NCBI RefSeq assembly: GCF_963675165.1
Contig: NC_087385.1
Span: 2,542,501-2,606,500 of the forward strand
Direction of reading: 5' to 3'
Length of the DNA: 64,000 nt
Source: Halichondria panicea
Taxonomy: Eukaryota; Porifera; Demospongiae; Suberitida; Halichondriidae
Part shown: in pieces, positions 1 to 11,899 of the stretch
Position numbering within the stretch: position 1 is the first letter of the stretch
Layout: every line of letters starts with the position of its first letter
The notes under the pieces: model-generated
Databases searched by the model: none
The model's input: only the letters and a program-made list of their open reading frames with translations
Told to the model about the DNA's origin: nothing
Translations under genes and position numbers: made by a program

Positions 1-228
1 CCATCCCCTATACAAGCTAGTTAGCTCATTGATAGCTTAAATTTTCACTAATACCTTTCGCATAATTGGAAAAGCGCTTCTACAAAAAACCTACAGTTAA
101 ACATGTGCTTTAAAATAATTATTAAGATACGCTTATAACGAGTAAGCACAATTCTACGTACTGCATAATAATTATGACCACAAAACTAGCTACACAAAAG
201 TATCCTAGTGCTGTGTCAGTACTAAACT

Positions 229-545
229 CCTTCACTGGCCTCCCCTGAAGAGAAGGCCTTGCTACTTGCTACTGACTGCTTGCACATGCGCAAAATTATT
301 GGATATTTTTTTTCGTTCAGACGATTGTCATCCACACTGTTGCAGCTGTGAGTCTTTTGTTAACCATAGCAGGCTAAGGGTAGCTATCAGAATACTACAT
401 TGTATCAGATGGGCTAGAAACCTTCAATCGAACTTCTATCTACTTCCTTCAATCCACTTCCGTTTGTTGTGATGTCATTGTTTTACTGACCATAAGTGTT
501 GTTATCCGTATCTGCCAGATACTGGCAGATGGTTAGAACATGTCT
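229..545 (+). repeat. Internally deleted copy of repeat family A, in an EMG1 intron
   Basis: Begins with CTCCTTCACTGGCCTCCCCT and contains the blocks GATTGTCATCCACACTGTTG and CCACTTCCGTTTGTTGTGA. Both blocks recur at 40502-41097 and, inverted, at 59742-61160. Compared with the 40.5-kb copy, the middle part is missing. The rest of 1-823 shows no coding exon. Confidence 0.75.
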
Positions 546-823
546 CATTACTCGCATCCTATGCTTATGGTGGTGAGCATCACAATGTCACTACCAATGA
601 TCTTGTGATAAGTGCATGCGATTGAGTTGACAAAAATATCGTGGCAAACGTTTGCATTCATGAGTCTCTACACAGAGTTTTACCAGTCTTTTTTTCGTGT
701 GCAAAAAGTGTTGGCTTGCGTACACAAAAACGCACTGTTGCTTACTGTAAAACTATGAGCTTATGCAAACGTAATAGGGCCGAGGCAATAAAATTTATTA
801 CAGGCATGAAAGCTAAATATTAC

Positions 824-1957
824 CTTTCCATGAGCCATAGATCCGATCACAAACACAACTGGCTTGTCCTTGGTAAATGCCTTCACATCCACCATCTCTT
901 CTGAATGGTAGGAGGTACCTAGCTTGACGCAACCAGTTGGGAGATGGTCAGTGATGGGATTCTTGACTACCTACAAAGGTATGGATAACGCCATAAGGTT
1001 AAAAATAGAAATGCTAGCGTTGAACTATAGGTTATCCCTCACTACTCTCACTAGAGGTCAAAGTTAGTTAATGACGTACACCACACACACAGCTACACTG
1101 ACTTTCATCAGTTTCATTGGTCCATCATCAGCATGAATACTCAGCTTGTGTAGCAACTGAACTGCAAATGAATAAAACAGCAGCAATGTTTATCACCAAA
1201 AACACATTGACAGTAGAAGTATGCACTAATACTGAGTAAAAAATAAACATGCACAAATTAATCCTGATCATGAGGAGGCTGCTCAATCCTTGACAAACTA
1301 CCCAAGAGCATATAATAGAGAGAGAGTATCGAACGTAGGCATACTGTGCAAAGTAGATTACATCACCTACACTTGGATTGGTCAGTGTGCAAATTCCAAG
1401 CCCATGACAGATACAGGAAGTCACGTTACTCTCCGCCTATGTTTGATACTCACTCTCTATTATATACTCTTGAAACTACTTACCCATTAATCCACAAAAT
1501 CGTCTGAAAGTTCTTGGAATTCTGACGTGTGGGTTAACTTCAATAAGGACATTCTTGGCTGTATGAATGTACACCTGCAGGAGACCAGCTCTGTTGAGAG
1601 GGCTGTCTAGCAGCATCATGAGACACTGATGAGTGATATCTGGCCGAGCAGATGACACGTCTCGACCGTATTTGACCAGCTGCCCTTTGTGATCTTCACT
1701 ATTAAGCAGCTCAAACTTCTTACCCACCTAATAGTAGAAAGTAATAGCATAATTATTTCATGATGATTGAGTACCTTAACAGTTTCCAGAGAAGCATTTT
1801 CAAGGATAACAATCAGTCTCTTCTCACCGTCCTTTTCTGTGAGTGTTCTTGGGATTTTCCGTGGCTTACTCGTGTCTAATTCGGTTTCATAGTCATTAGT
1901 TATTCTTTTTCTTTTCTTTTCTGAGCCAGTTTTAGCATGATTATCATCCATATCCAT
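824..1957 (-). CDS. EMG1: EMG1/NEP1, 18S rRNA pseudouridine N1-methyltransferase (3' end outside window)
   Basis: SPOUT-family methyltransferase that modifies a pseudouridine in 18S rRNA and helps build the small ribosomal subunit in the nucleolus (family knowledge). Exons on the minus strand are 1775-1957, 1484-1727, 1103-1161 and 824-970, and all junction phases agree. They encode 211 residues. After a basic, Lys/Arg-rich N-terminus the typical family blocks follow: RRLIV-like strand with [67 protein letters not shown] and [12 protein letters not shown]. Human EMG1 has about 35 more residues; no matching exon is seen in 1-823, so the last exon probably lies left of the window. The ATG at 1957 sits 80 bp from the divergent PSMG4 start. 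Confidence 0.93.
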
Positions 1958-2037
1958 AGCTAATTTATTTTAGACTATAAAATGTTAGCCACGTGGGAGG
2001 GCATTGGTTAGAAAAAGACGTACCTAGAAAATCTTCA
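1958..2037. promoter_or_regulatory. Bidirectional promoter, EMG1 / PSMG4
   Basis: Only 80 bp separate the start codons of two divergent genes, so both 5' UTRs and the core promoter must fit here or overlap the coding exons. Inferred from gene arrangement. No TATA box is evident. Confidence 0.5.
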
Positions 2038-5000
2038 ATGGAGGAAGTCATCACTACAAAGCAGTTCAGCAAGACATTACTGGGATGTGAAATCCACTTC
2101 TACATCTTGAGAATGAAGCAAAGTGTCCTAGTCTGGATTGGTAGAATTTCATCCTTTAAACATTTGTCTGTGGCCATGAAAAGTCGTCTGGTAGGTAATA
2201 ATTATATGCTGCATGCAGTCATGGCCATCTGTGTACCCATTAAATCCACTCTGCCACTGTTGCAATTCACTCATATCCATATAGAGTACCTGGGGTTTCC
2301 CTAGTCTCATGAATCAACCGCAACCTCTCAGGGAGGAATGTCTGAGCACTCTTGATCTTTACTAGGCCCTGGTAAATTATGTCGGCATAATTTGGGGCCT
2401 GACATAATTAGGGTATAATTAGGGGTTAAAATTGTGGATTTGGTTTTGGTATAAATACAACGGTCCTCTGCTGTTAAACATCCTCCTTTACATCTAGAAG
2501 AATAATGTTGAATCTGTACAATACAACAAGAGATAATTTTTTTGCTACTACTGGTTTTGAAAAAAGATTATTATGACGTCAATGTGGAGGTATAATGGGT
2601 TCTTTAGGCTGAATTTGGGGCAGTGCTCAAAAGCATAATAGGCGGCAAAATAGCATAATTTGCCAGGGCCTACTCTTTATGTGACGTGAAGTCATGGCAT
2701 AATGGAATGTATGACATCACTGTACAAGCTAACAAAACCATAAAATTATTTTAACCATATCCGTTATTTCAACGGTATATAAAGTTTCATTATTTGCTGC
2801 CTCCTATTAAGTTACCTGATACTTGTGAGCAATCTCATTAGTCATGTTGGAATTCCGTGGCCCATGAGTTTGTGTAAAGAGTGCTCAGACGGAAAAGAAG
2901 GGCGGCTGATTGATTCATGAGACTAGGGTTTCCCAGACAATCGCAAAGTGATGTTTAGGCCTTGACAAATTATGCCTATTACAGTAGAACCTCGCTAATC
3001 CGGACCAGACCATATCCAAATACATGAAATTTCCGGATTAACGGATGTGATTATGAATAATTACCATTTGTACATGTATTATGATATTACTGTGGCCAGA
3101 AGGGAAGCTGCTAGTTAGAATAGTCTTTTATCTCAACTTTCTCTCCAATACAGTGAGTCTTGACAGTGTGAGCTCTCACTTCGTTTTCTTTGCAGTGGCC
3201 ATTGTCTTGAGCAGTTAAATTATCGTTGATTCAGCAAGGCAAGTTAGAATGCGCAAGTAGTCTATTCTACTGACAGCCCCTCCTCTTTTTCAGTTTGCCA
3301 TTTTGTCCGGATTTGCGAGGTTTCGAACTAAAGAGGTTCGGATTAGCGAGGTTCTACTGTATTGTTTTTGACTATTCTCAAAAAGTCAGCCTGTTTGGTG
3401 GTACCAGTTCACTTTCATTCTGAAAAGATAATTTGTATTGTACAATACAGCTACAATTTGTAGCATTACATCCTAGCTTCGTTCCCAGGCCTTACTTTTT
3501 CTTGCTGTTGTCATTGTTTATCCATAAGAAGGTAGCAAAAAAAGAATAGACAAATGAGCTAGCAAAGAAAGAAAGTTGGGAAATTAGCGTGACCCATATT
3601 TTTATGAACGTGGGCGATATGTAGCCCACAATAGTGACATAAGGTATTCTCCCACGCATTCAGACTGTACTGAGACACTGCCAAGGTACCAAGCTACTGC
3701 AAGTCAGGGAACCAGCGTGGCCAGCTCTAGTGACAGTAGCTACCTGTAGATGATAATGATGACTAAGCTATTAGTTTAAATCTAGCACTTATAAAGACAC
3801 AAGATATATATTCTGTGTATGTTATACACACGATAGTAGATCTAGCTAGGTATATAGCTAGCCTCGATTCCAGGCCGATTAAAATACGGCCTGTTACCTA
3901 TTGCATGGTGATAGTGCGCATGCGTTAGCTAGAATCTGGGGAATCCCCTTTTTCTTTCTCTCATCTATTTTCTATCTTTGTACATCAGCTTAGCTCTCTA
4001 TTGTGTTGTTCCAGAAGGCTTTCACACTAGTCTGAAGCCAGAAGAGGCTCTTATCTACCTCTATGACGGTTGTATGGTCAGGATGTCTTACCTTGGATCT
4101 GTACAGGCTATGGGAAGTGTATGGTGCCTCAAACTGCTACTTGCGAAGACAACCCGGCTATAGGACCATCCTAGACGTAGATGAGAGCCTCTTCTGTCTT
4201 AAAACTAGTGTTCAAGCCTTCTAGACCAACGCAATAAACGGCATAAGCCACAGCTTCACAGAACTCAGTCATAGAGATAAAGTATTACGGAACATATTCT
4301 TAGTAAACAGACTAATTTCCGATATAATTTACTAAGGTTTTACGTTCGTAGTACGATTACCCATTATTCTAGGTAATTTGAAACGCATGCGCGCTATCAC
4401 CCCTGCAATAAGTACCAGGCCGTATTTTAATCGGCCTTGAATCGAGGCTAGTATATAGCTAGCTAGCTTGTATAAACAGCTTGCAAACTTCCAGTTCCAA
4501 GCCCATGTCCAGCTTGCTGTAGGCAAAGTTTTATTGGTCATAGATCTCTACGTGGGCAGTCCAACATCTTTAGCTCAGCATGTCCACGCTCATTTTCACC
4601 CTTCTACCACCCTTCTACCCTCACGCGACTTCCCGATACAGGCTCTCCATTTTCCTAACTCCACCTCTATTTCTTTCTTTATTCCTCCAATTAATACTGT
4701 ATTGAACGATTAATACAGTATTTTATCTTACTGAACGATTGTGGTAAAGAAAAAGGAGAGCCTGTGTAGAGGCTACTAAAATCCCACAATGGCCACAAAC
4801 TATTATTCTCAATTATGCTAGTCTCCCTATTAGTTGCTTTATGAGTGCTATTAATCCCTTATTGCACGAGTAGCCATACTATTGAGTGTTAATCGCTTGT
4901 GATGCAGTTTAAGGACATTTTTAGCTGCAGTGTCAGTAAAAAAATTAGCCGCGGTCGTCAAGGCAATAACTGCACGTCATTAACGACGTGCAATTACTGC

Positions 5001-7537
5001 CTTGACGACGACGTGCAATTACTGATACGCGATTAATCACTGTACAAATTCCAGTGAATAATAGGACAACATGCAATTATTCCAAAAATTATGCTAGCAT
5101 AATTTGTCAAGCCCTAGTGATGTTGCAGAAATATTATAATTGTGAAGAGTTTTATCGAAATTAGTTGCCAGTGGCCTGCTGTTTCAAAAAGTCTGTCTAA
5201 GCGTTTGCATCAGCACGAAACAGAAGAGGCTAGAATTATCATAAAATCCGGAAATGTTTGTCTCCGTATATTTCCTTGACCAATTACCAGGCTGCATTTA
5301 TTTCCAAAAGAGTGTAATTCCAAGTTGAAATTTTTTCCAACTGTTGCTGTAGACTAGAAACCACGCCCCTTTCTTTTGCTAAAGGGACTGGCCGGTGACT
5401 ATCATGACTCATCCATTGGAATGTAGTTATAGTGACTTCACTGTGTTGCTAGAACAGGAAACCACACCCCTTTCCCTGAACCACTTCCGTAACTGGCCAG
5501 TCCCGTTCCCAAGAGAAAGGGGCGTGGTTGCTAGTCCACCATTGCTGTATGTAATTTGGGGGGGGGGGGCGCTTATAAAAAGGCGTGTTTCCAAGGCAAT
5601 CACTTTTACTTTCTGCCTGTGTTTATGCAGGGGGGCCGGACAACATCACGTGAGCACAAATATTGCTGACTCAAAGTGTTTTTACATTAATTGAGTTCAA
5701 TGTGGAATTTGTCGACTAAATTACTCTTACTAGTTATTCAGAGAAGTCTAGTTTCCCAGTACTATATAGAGCTATTTGAAGTACCTTGCCTCAACCAGCC
5801 TGCTTGTTGCAATCTGATGCGAGTCATCGACAATCTCTTAGTTCCAGACATTCAGTCTGTGTGACTAGTAGCTCAAAAACCTATTGGAGGTGCTTACAAT
5901 CTCAACGATATAGCTTTTCAGTTGTGGTACAGAGGCTTTAAAACCTCGTTTAGAGACGGATTTTCGTCCATTTTAACGCATAATGGAGAATAATAATCTT
6001 GGAATGAGGCTAAGAATTAAATCTTGTTACATAACGGTTCACCCTTGTCCGACCCCCCCCCTGGGTAAGTATGCACATGCATTTGATGCATAGCTCTGCA
6101 TGTACTGCAGAAAGGCTGCTATTCCGCGAACATTAGATCCGCCAAACCTTTCTAACGGTCATTCCGCAAAAGTTTATACCCTCGAAATATACCCGCTATA
6201 CGATAACTGTCTACAACAGAGAACAAAATCCAAATCGTAGATCCACCTGCGTACTTATGAGATTACACTTGACACTAGGCTTAGGCCGCTAGCTGTAGCG
6301 CACAAGCACTACCATAATTATTAAGCTCCCTGCTCGAATTGTTTGAGGACAATTATTTTAAGAGCTGGCTATCATTGTTAAAATGTTTGGCGCATCCACT
6401 ACGGTAACTTTTACTGTTTGCTGTAGACATCCATGTCATAATTGTGAGAACCAATATTGACAAAAGGCTAGCATATTAAAGGGTCCAGTAACACTCTCCT
6501 GTCTTGCATATAGGTTTAGTCATATACATACCACCGTAGTCTCGCAGCGTTAGTGGTGCCTAATTTTAGAGTGTGAATACAGTACTTACAACACACGCTG
6601 ATAACAGTATAACAGCATTATACTCATACACACTCTGTTATTTCAGGACTCCCAGCCAATAAGCAGTCAACTTATCGGTGACTCGACAGACACATCATCT
6701 TCAAATTTATCTAGAGTTCTAGGTATTAAAGCTGAGTCTGGGACATGATTATATAATTAAATACTGTATATACACACTGTAGGCCTGTCACACAATAATG
6801 TGTTCCCTGTCCCCCCTAGAACTATCCGTGGCACTGCCCATTGTCCCTCCCGGACCATTGTATGTTGCCATGGACTGTCCCCCAGGACCTTTTGTGCTGT
6901 TATAGATTGTCCCTACCAGGAATCTAAGAAATTGATGCAAGATAGATCCCACAGTTTGGTATTAACTCAAATATCAGCTAGAAATCTATTGTTAGGTGCA
7001 TAATAAACAATGATACTGCTTTACTTCATAGAGTGAGCCTGCGCTGCTGTGCATTTATACTCATCCCCACCATTATTAATTACAAGTGTAATTATTACTT
7101 TCCTTGGTACATTCTGCTCAACTAATTGTGCCAGGCTTGTCTTCTATTCTATTCTCCGCTAGCTAAGCATTGCATACACAGTTGGTCTGTATAGAGCCAT
7201 CCACCCACCATCAGGGGGGAGGGCGTTTATAGTACAGGGACCATTTCTGCCACGCATGTAGATCCTTCTGGGGGGACCATTTATAATTTATACGATGCTA
7301 AGGCAATAAAAAAATGTATAATTATATGAATGAATTTTTCATTTTTTGGCATGCACCTGCCTCTGTATTTAGCAATTATCGTGCTTGTTTTTAAAGCACT
7401 CTTGTATTTCTGCAGCTCTCAAGGGTGGATGTCAGTGTTTTGTGAGTGTGAACATTGCTGACGAGTCTGTGCGGTTACTAGCCGAAGAACACATCAGTGA
7501 ACTGTGTGTTAAACATCCTGAACTGTTCTCTTTTTGA
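2038..7537 (+). CDS. PSMG4: PSMG4, proteasome assembly chaperone 4
   Basis: Small chaperone that, with PSMG3, assists assembly of the 20S proteasome alpha ring (family knowledge). Three exons (2038-2190, 6647-6722, 7416-7537) join in phase to give 116 residues, about the length of human PSMG4 (123). Exon 1 carries the conserved core with EIHFYILRMKQSVLVWIG and LSVAMKSR. Exon 2 gives DSQPISSQLIGDSTDTSSS, matching the human PVSTSLLGDTSDTTST block. Exon 3 gives the C-terminal CQCFVSVNI strand and a helix ending in ELFSF. An in-frame upstream ATG at 1993 exists, but the ATG at 2038 gives the family-like N-terminus. Intron 1 is 4.4 kb and consists mostly of nested inverted-repeat elements, which hides the gene from ORF-based searches. 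Confidence 0.88.
2289..2936. mobile_element. Inverted-repeat element with a second MITE nested inside
   Basis: The outer arms at about 2291-2352 and 2877-2934 are inverted copies of each other, sharing CTAGTCTCATGAATCA and GTCTGAGCACTCTT. Between them lies a second element (about 2361-2672) whose own ends are TAGGCCCTGGTAAATTATG and its reverse complement. No protein is encoded. Confidence 0.7.
2980..3361. mobile_element. MITE, CAGTAGAACCTCGCTAATCC family
   Basis: 382-bp element with near-perfect terminal inverted repeats starting TACAGTAGAACCTCGCTAAT and ending with the reverse complement, flanked by TA. The interior (TGTGGCCAGAAGGGAAGCTG and following) recurs at 29134-29506 and in shortened form at 36721-36936. 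The TA target and TIR style resemble non-autonomous pogo/Tigger-type elements (inference). Confidence 0.75.
3837..4465. mobile_element. Long foldback element
   Basis: The arms at 3837-3930 and about 4385-4465 are reverse complements of each other, both carrying CCTCGATTCCAGGCCGATTA-like sequence. A second inner inverted pair lies at about 4010-4060 and 4170-4230 (AGAAGAGGCTCTTATCTAC and its complement). The whole stretch could fold into one long hairpin. Confidence 0.65.
4957..5008. repeat. Short perfect-arm hairpin
   Basis: CGTCAAGGCAATAACTGCAC is followed after a few bases by its near-exact reverse complement, giving a tight stem of about 23 bp in the PSMG4 intron. Confidence 0.6.
5348..5535. 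mobile_element. Small inverted-repeat element
   Basis: The ends CTAGAAACCACGCCCCTTTC and its reverse complement bracket about 190 bp in PSMG4 intron 1. GGGACTGGCC and its complement are also mirrored inside. It is followed by an A/T-poor tract with a run of ten G at about 5560. Confidence 0.55.
6790..7290 (+). repeat. Dispersed repeat (copy 1; copy 2 at 28500-29000)
   Basis: Both copies share GGACTGTCCCCC with several gaccatt/tggacc blocks, then ATGCAAGATAG, CCACAGTTTG and CCTGCGCTGCTATGC-like segments in the same order. There is no coding content. 7538-8346, beyond PSMG4, shows nothing recognisable. Confidence 0.55.
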
Positions 7538-8346
7538 TACTCAATCAATGTTAATTCTCATTGGATGATCATGATTTCATCGTACTCACTGCTGTCTCAT
7601 TGATTGAACCACTCAAATTAATTAATATGACTAATACTGAGAGAAAAGTGCTTTATTGGTACGATTATACCAAGAGTAAAAATGAAGAGTTATATAAAGC
7701 TTATAATCAGTATTAAAAGGGTTTGCTAGACTTTAGAGGTTCACTTAGTATGAATAACGACCTTGTTTATATCGAGTACTTTCAATACATAATAGCCACA
7801 GGGGACTATATAGGCTGTCTATTTCAAAGGGACCACACAGCGTGAATTGTTCAAGATCACTAAACAATTGTACAACTATATAAGACAGAACAAAAACAAA
7901 AAATGGTAGAGATCTAACATTGCCAATGCATTCTAAAGTATAATCACCCAGTTAAATGAGAATGTTTCGTGTGTGTGCTAATAGTTCCCTTCACCACCAT
8001 ATTTTACTGAGCTTGCCTGATTGACTCTGCATGGAAAGGAAACAATGCAGTCACTAACACTGAACGTATAATAGAGGCACCAAAAGCTCATAATTATTGC
8101 CTGGCTCAGTTATCAATCCTGGCATCGGACTGCTAAATCTAGATAGGCTCACTACCGGATTTTTCCAATTACAGCGCTACTGCTAAATTTAATTCTAAGA
8201 TGTTTTGGTGACTCTACATATCAGCACATAATAACAGCTTTTACATACAGTCCCTCGACAGTTTGTCACAAAACTCTCTGATACAGTGGTACAAACTCTC
8301 TTTGGCCCACATGTAATAATTATGTCGCCTTGTAAGCACATGCATT

Positions 8347-9347
8347 TTAGGTGGGGTTAAACACTGTAGACAACACTTTCACAATGTGCAATTAATAGCC
8401 CGAGAATCATAATGCAAATAGACCTTACCAGGCTTCCCTGGTTTGCTATCCTTCCATTTATGAACCCTGATAGTGGAGCTCTCTTTTCGAGCAATGTCAG
8501 CTGATCTGAACTCCTGCTTTAGGGCCTGTCTCAGTAGCCTGGCACAAATTCCAGAGTATTGCAGATAGCTGTAGAGTTGAATGTACACATGTACAAGTTT
8601 AATTAAAACTCACACTCACATAGAAGCTATTGTTGTGTACATATTTGCATGCAGATCAGGAAACAAAAGATCTGAAGTGCATCTGTGGGATAGCTAGCTC
8701 ATACTGGGTGTTAAAAGTGAGAAGTATACTCACGAAGATTGAGCATAAATTCAAATGTCACCCTATTTATAACTACCGGTACTTATTCGATTTAAGGCGA
8801 CCCTCCACATACGCGCGACACCCTCGATCTTAGGCAATTTTTTTACCTCAAAAAGTAGCGACTGCTGCGTTGATAACAATTTTTTTATGTAATGTCCTAA
8901 AGGTCAAACCATAGCCTTGATTTCAGACCGCTAGAAACAATGTAATTTAAGCGGCCTGTAATCGAGGATAGTAGTGTAACCACCAATTAGATGCAACACC
9001 AGGATTTCAACAATATTTTTCAACCTCCAAAAGAAACGACCTCTAATTTATAATTATTTTAAAAGTGTCGCCTTTACATCGAATAAATAAGGATTTAATA
9101 TGGACATTACTCTCCTGAATTGCTGTATTTACAGAGAGGGGGGAGACATTACTCAGGGTCTTCTAACTAGATCATATCTAGTATATCTATGCAGCAATGC
9201 AATGCTTGCTCAAATATAAAACGTGTAATATAATTATTTTTAAAACAATAATTTTAATAATACATGCACTTCACTACATGAATAATTGCAGGCTCAAATA
9301 AATCTATAAACATACCTAAGGCCTGCTTGTCTCCAGTACGTAGTCAT
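8347..9347 (-). CDS. ATP5F1E: ATP synthase F1 subunit epsilon (mitochondrial)
   Basis: Smallest subunit of the mitochondrial F1 ATPase; it binds the gamma/delta foot of the central stalk (family knowledge). Three minus-strand exons, 9316-9347 (32 nt), 8429-8568 (140 nt) and 8347-8363 (17 nt), join in phase into 62 residues. The N-terminus [20 protein letters not shown] matches the diagnostic human start [20 protein letters not shown], followed by ARLLRQALKQEF. The extension after this core (IRVHKWKDSKPGKP then VFNPT) is longer than in vertebrates. Two exons are far below the size found by ORF searches. It is divergent from CNEP1R1. Confidence 0.92.
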
Positions 9348-9574
9348 ACTTGTATTTCAAGGTACACAGTTAAGTTATACTAGACACAAAGAACTTGTTG
9401 TCTTCTCTCTTTGGGTTGCAACAGTGCACGTGAGCAACTAAAGAGTAGGTAACGATCGCTGAAAACATCTTTTGAATGTGCTCTTATTAGAATATTAAAA
9501 TTCTGATAATTTACTCTAACATACAGACTCATACATACTCTGTCTAACATACTTGATCTACTCTTAAAGTTAAC
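9348..9574. promoter_or_regulatory. Bidirectional promoter, ATP5F1E / CNEP1R1
   Basis: 227 bp between divergent start codons. Inferred from gene arrangement. I do not recognise a specific factor site. Confidence 0.4.
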
Positions 9575-10408
9575 ATGAACAGAGAGCAAGCTGAAGGTAA
9601 AACTCTATGGCAGCTTATTTGATTACTTTACATTTAACCAGATTTGAAAGCATTTGAGCAAAGATTGATGGAGTGTGTGAGGTTTGTTCGAACTAGGACA
9701 AAAAAATGGAGATGTGAGTACCCCATATAATTTAGAAACATGTTATTTAACAGATTCAATATAGTCATACTAGTTGGAGTGTTGCTGTGGTTCCTCTTGT
9801 CACTGTACATTTGGTGGATGGATGATAATCATTATGTAAGAGTCATTTATGGATTATCATTACATGAATTTAATACCTATACCGTAAGCGTTCCAATATT
9901 TTTTAACCAGCCTCGGTTAGGACACCCTCTTTTATAACACCCATAATTATACTACCAAATAAAATTTTTTTTCGTACATTGTTTCTAGAAAAATAATTAT
10001 TTTTTACTGGTTCTATAATTAGAACGATTACGGTATGTCGCGTTTCATTATATTTGTTGTACAGGAAGGTTACTGGGATATGATGAGTGCTAACAAAAGT
10101 TTAACAGCTAGTCTTCTTGTGTTGACCTTGCTCTACGTTTTTGGAGTATTTGAAAGAAACAATGCAGCAAACATGTAAGCGTTAATTTATTTGTTGTGAT
10201 TATGTTTGTAATCCATAATTCATTTTGCAGTCTAACTTCAAGGTGTCAGAATGTGCTCTATGACTACAATATGTCTTGCGATCAGGTTTGTACTACACGC
10301 AGTATATAGACACGATTATTTCACCTTTTCTTTCTTATAATTATACAGGAAGGCAAACTGATTATTAGAAGAAAACCAGCAACAGTCATTACTAGTTATC
10401 CTAGTTAA
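9575..10408 (+). CDS. CNEP1R1: CNEP1R1/TMEM188, nuclear envelope phosphatase regulatory subunit 1
   Basis: Two-TM protein that activates the CTDNEP1 phosphatase, which dephosphorylates lipin at the nuclear envelope and ER (family knowledge). Exons are 9575-9596, 9642-9713, about 9754-9835, 10065-10174, 10231-10285 and 10349-10408. The start MNREQAEDLKAFEQRLMEC parallels human MNSLEQAEDLKAFERRL. Exon 3 supplies TM1 (FNIVILVGVLLWFLLSLYIW), exon 4 TM2 (SLLVLTLLYVFGVF), and exons 5-6 the conserved end RCQNVLYDYNMSCDQ, EGKLIIRRKP. Oddity: exon 2 ends in phase 1 at a good GTGAGT donor, but both possible exon-3 acceptors (before 9736 and 9754) need phase 2, so the junction is one base out of frame as sequenced. 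All other junctions agree. Confidence 0.85.
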
Positions 10409-10558
10409 TTATCATCCCATTCGAATTTAAGAAGCTGTTTATTTTGCTGAAAGTGTAAAATTAATAAGCAATTGCAAAGGGCAAGCAACAGTGGCAAGTA
10501 TTTACATAAGAAGTTTCACACAGTCATTATAATATTCAGAGTCACATCAAGAGAAGCA

Positions 10559-11899
10559 TTACTTCCAGGAACTGTTGCTAGAGAAGGGACGTTGGTTGGG
10601 GTTAGATTTGCTGAAACCAGTGGGCCAACCAAGAGGTGGTCCTCCAGGAGATTTGTCACTACTTATGCGACCTCCAGAGCTTCCGCCATATCCAACACTT
10701 AATTCACCCCCACTCCTTCCATATGCATAATCACGGGACTCGTAGCTAGAGGGCTGCCTGCCTTTGGGTGGGTAGGAGTCGCGATAGCCTCCTGTGCTCA
10801 ATTTTGGCGTAGGTGACAAAGGTGGGCTTGGGCGACTATAGAGGTGGTGGTCTCTGCGGTCAAAACTACCCCGATTGTAGTCTCTAGGTGGGGGTGAGTA
10901 GTCACGGCGACCTCGACGATCGTAGTAGTCAGAAGGTCGAGAATAGCGATCGTGAGACCGATAATAAGCAAGTTCTTTCTCCATTGCTAACAACCTACTG
11001 AGCTTGGTTTCTCTGTCTTTCAGATCATCAGCATATGAGCCCTTACTTTGCCCTTTGGATGCTGGTGGTGGTGATGCCCTCCTCCTGATTTCTGCAATTT
11101 GATCTTCTACTTCTTTATCTTAGGAAATGAATACAAACATAGTTATGTAAAGTGTAGGAGCAAGGTGAACAGCTATACCTAGAGGAATTACATCTATTAT
11201 AAACATTACTAGTAGTAAGATGATAGATACTACGTACATGTAGCAGCTGGCTAGACTACACATACACAATACATGAAGGAACTGTACACTGTAAAGTGTA
11301 CCTACGGGAGGATAAGATAACAGGTTGAAGAAGTAAACAAAGATATTAAGCTTCGCATTACATTTTGCTCCAGCTTTTTTTGCAGCTTGAGAGAACTCCA
11401 CATCTATTTAGGAAAAATGATGAAGGTAAAAAAAGTCATGTGTTATGTTATAAAACAAGAACAAGATTCAAGACTTCAAGACAGACTTACGAAGCCTAGA
11501 GCCATTGAGTACTCGATTATCCTCGCCAATTATAGCATTCTTGGCCTCTCGTTCGTTGTCAAGTTGAACAAAAGCAAATCCTTTGTGAATTGAAACACCC
11601 AAAACATTTCCATACCGGGAAAATGCCTTCCTCAACTCAGATCGGTTTATTCGATGATCAACATTTCCTACAAAGAGTCTAGCCTTTTGTAAGTCGGGGT
11701 GATTGCTAGTAGTATTAGTCCCTTCAGACTCGTAGAGTTTTTGTCGGTTAACAGGACTTCTACTCCTTGATCTCTTCCAAGAATCTCTGTTGTCACCTCT
11801 GGAGCTAGGGCTAGGGGGAGAGTCTTCTGTCGTCTTGATCTGTAAAGGAGGAGAGCCGTTCTGATAATCATCTACCACTACAATACTGTCCCCAGACAT
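10559..11899 (-). CDS. RALY/hnRNP C-like RNA-binding protein
   Basis: Predicted nuclear RNA-binding protein of 336 residues from three exons (11491-11899, 11362-11403, 10559-11118), all in phase. One RRM spans roughly residues 75-150, with RNP2 ARLFVGNV, the RALY/hnRNP C hallmark VLGVSIHKGFAFVQ (RNP1) and NEREAKNAIIGEDNRVLNG. It is preceded by an RSRSP-type stretch. After the RRM comes a charged, coiled-coil-like segment (EVEDQIAEIRRR, LKDRETKLSRLLAMEKELAY), then a Tyr/Arg/Gly-rich low-complexity tail (YDRRGRRDYSPPPRD, GGSSGG). An in-frame ATG lies upstream at 11971; the ATG at 11899 (MSGDSIVVVDD) is preferred because the extension looks like UTR. It converges on CNEP1R1, with 150 bp between the stop codons. 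Confidence 0.85.

Noticed and set aside
3978-4163. 61-codon + strand frame
   Set aside because: It lies wholly inside a long foldback element, so the frame is incidental.
5395-5694. 99-codon + strand frame
   Set aside because: Most of it covers the inverted-repeat element at 5348-5535 and a poly-G tract; composition is not protein-like.
5742-5991. Open frame in PSMG4 intron 1 (YYIELFEVPCLNQPACC..., then IGGAYNLNDIAFQLWYRGF) interrupted by one TGA
   Set aside because: It follows an AG and reads like protein, but has an in-frame stop, no recognisable family, and PSMG4 exons join correctly without it. It could be a relic; not enough to annotate.
2191-6646. A separate gene between EMG1 and 6.6 kb on either strand
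   Set aside because: The stretch is explained as PSMG4 intron 1 filled with inverted-repeat elements; no conserved protein segments found.
6800-7003. 67-codon + strand frame rich in Pro/Cys
   Set aside because: It lies within a dispersed repeat also found at 28500-29000 and has stops in the other copy.
10472-10702. + strand frame opposite the RALY-like gene
   Set aside because: Antisense shadow of the low-complexity Arg/Tyr/Gly tail.
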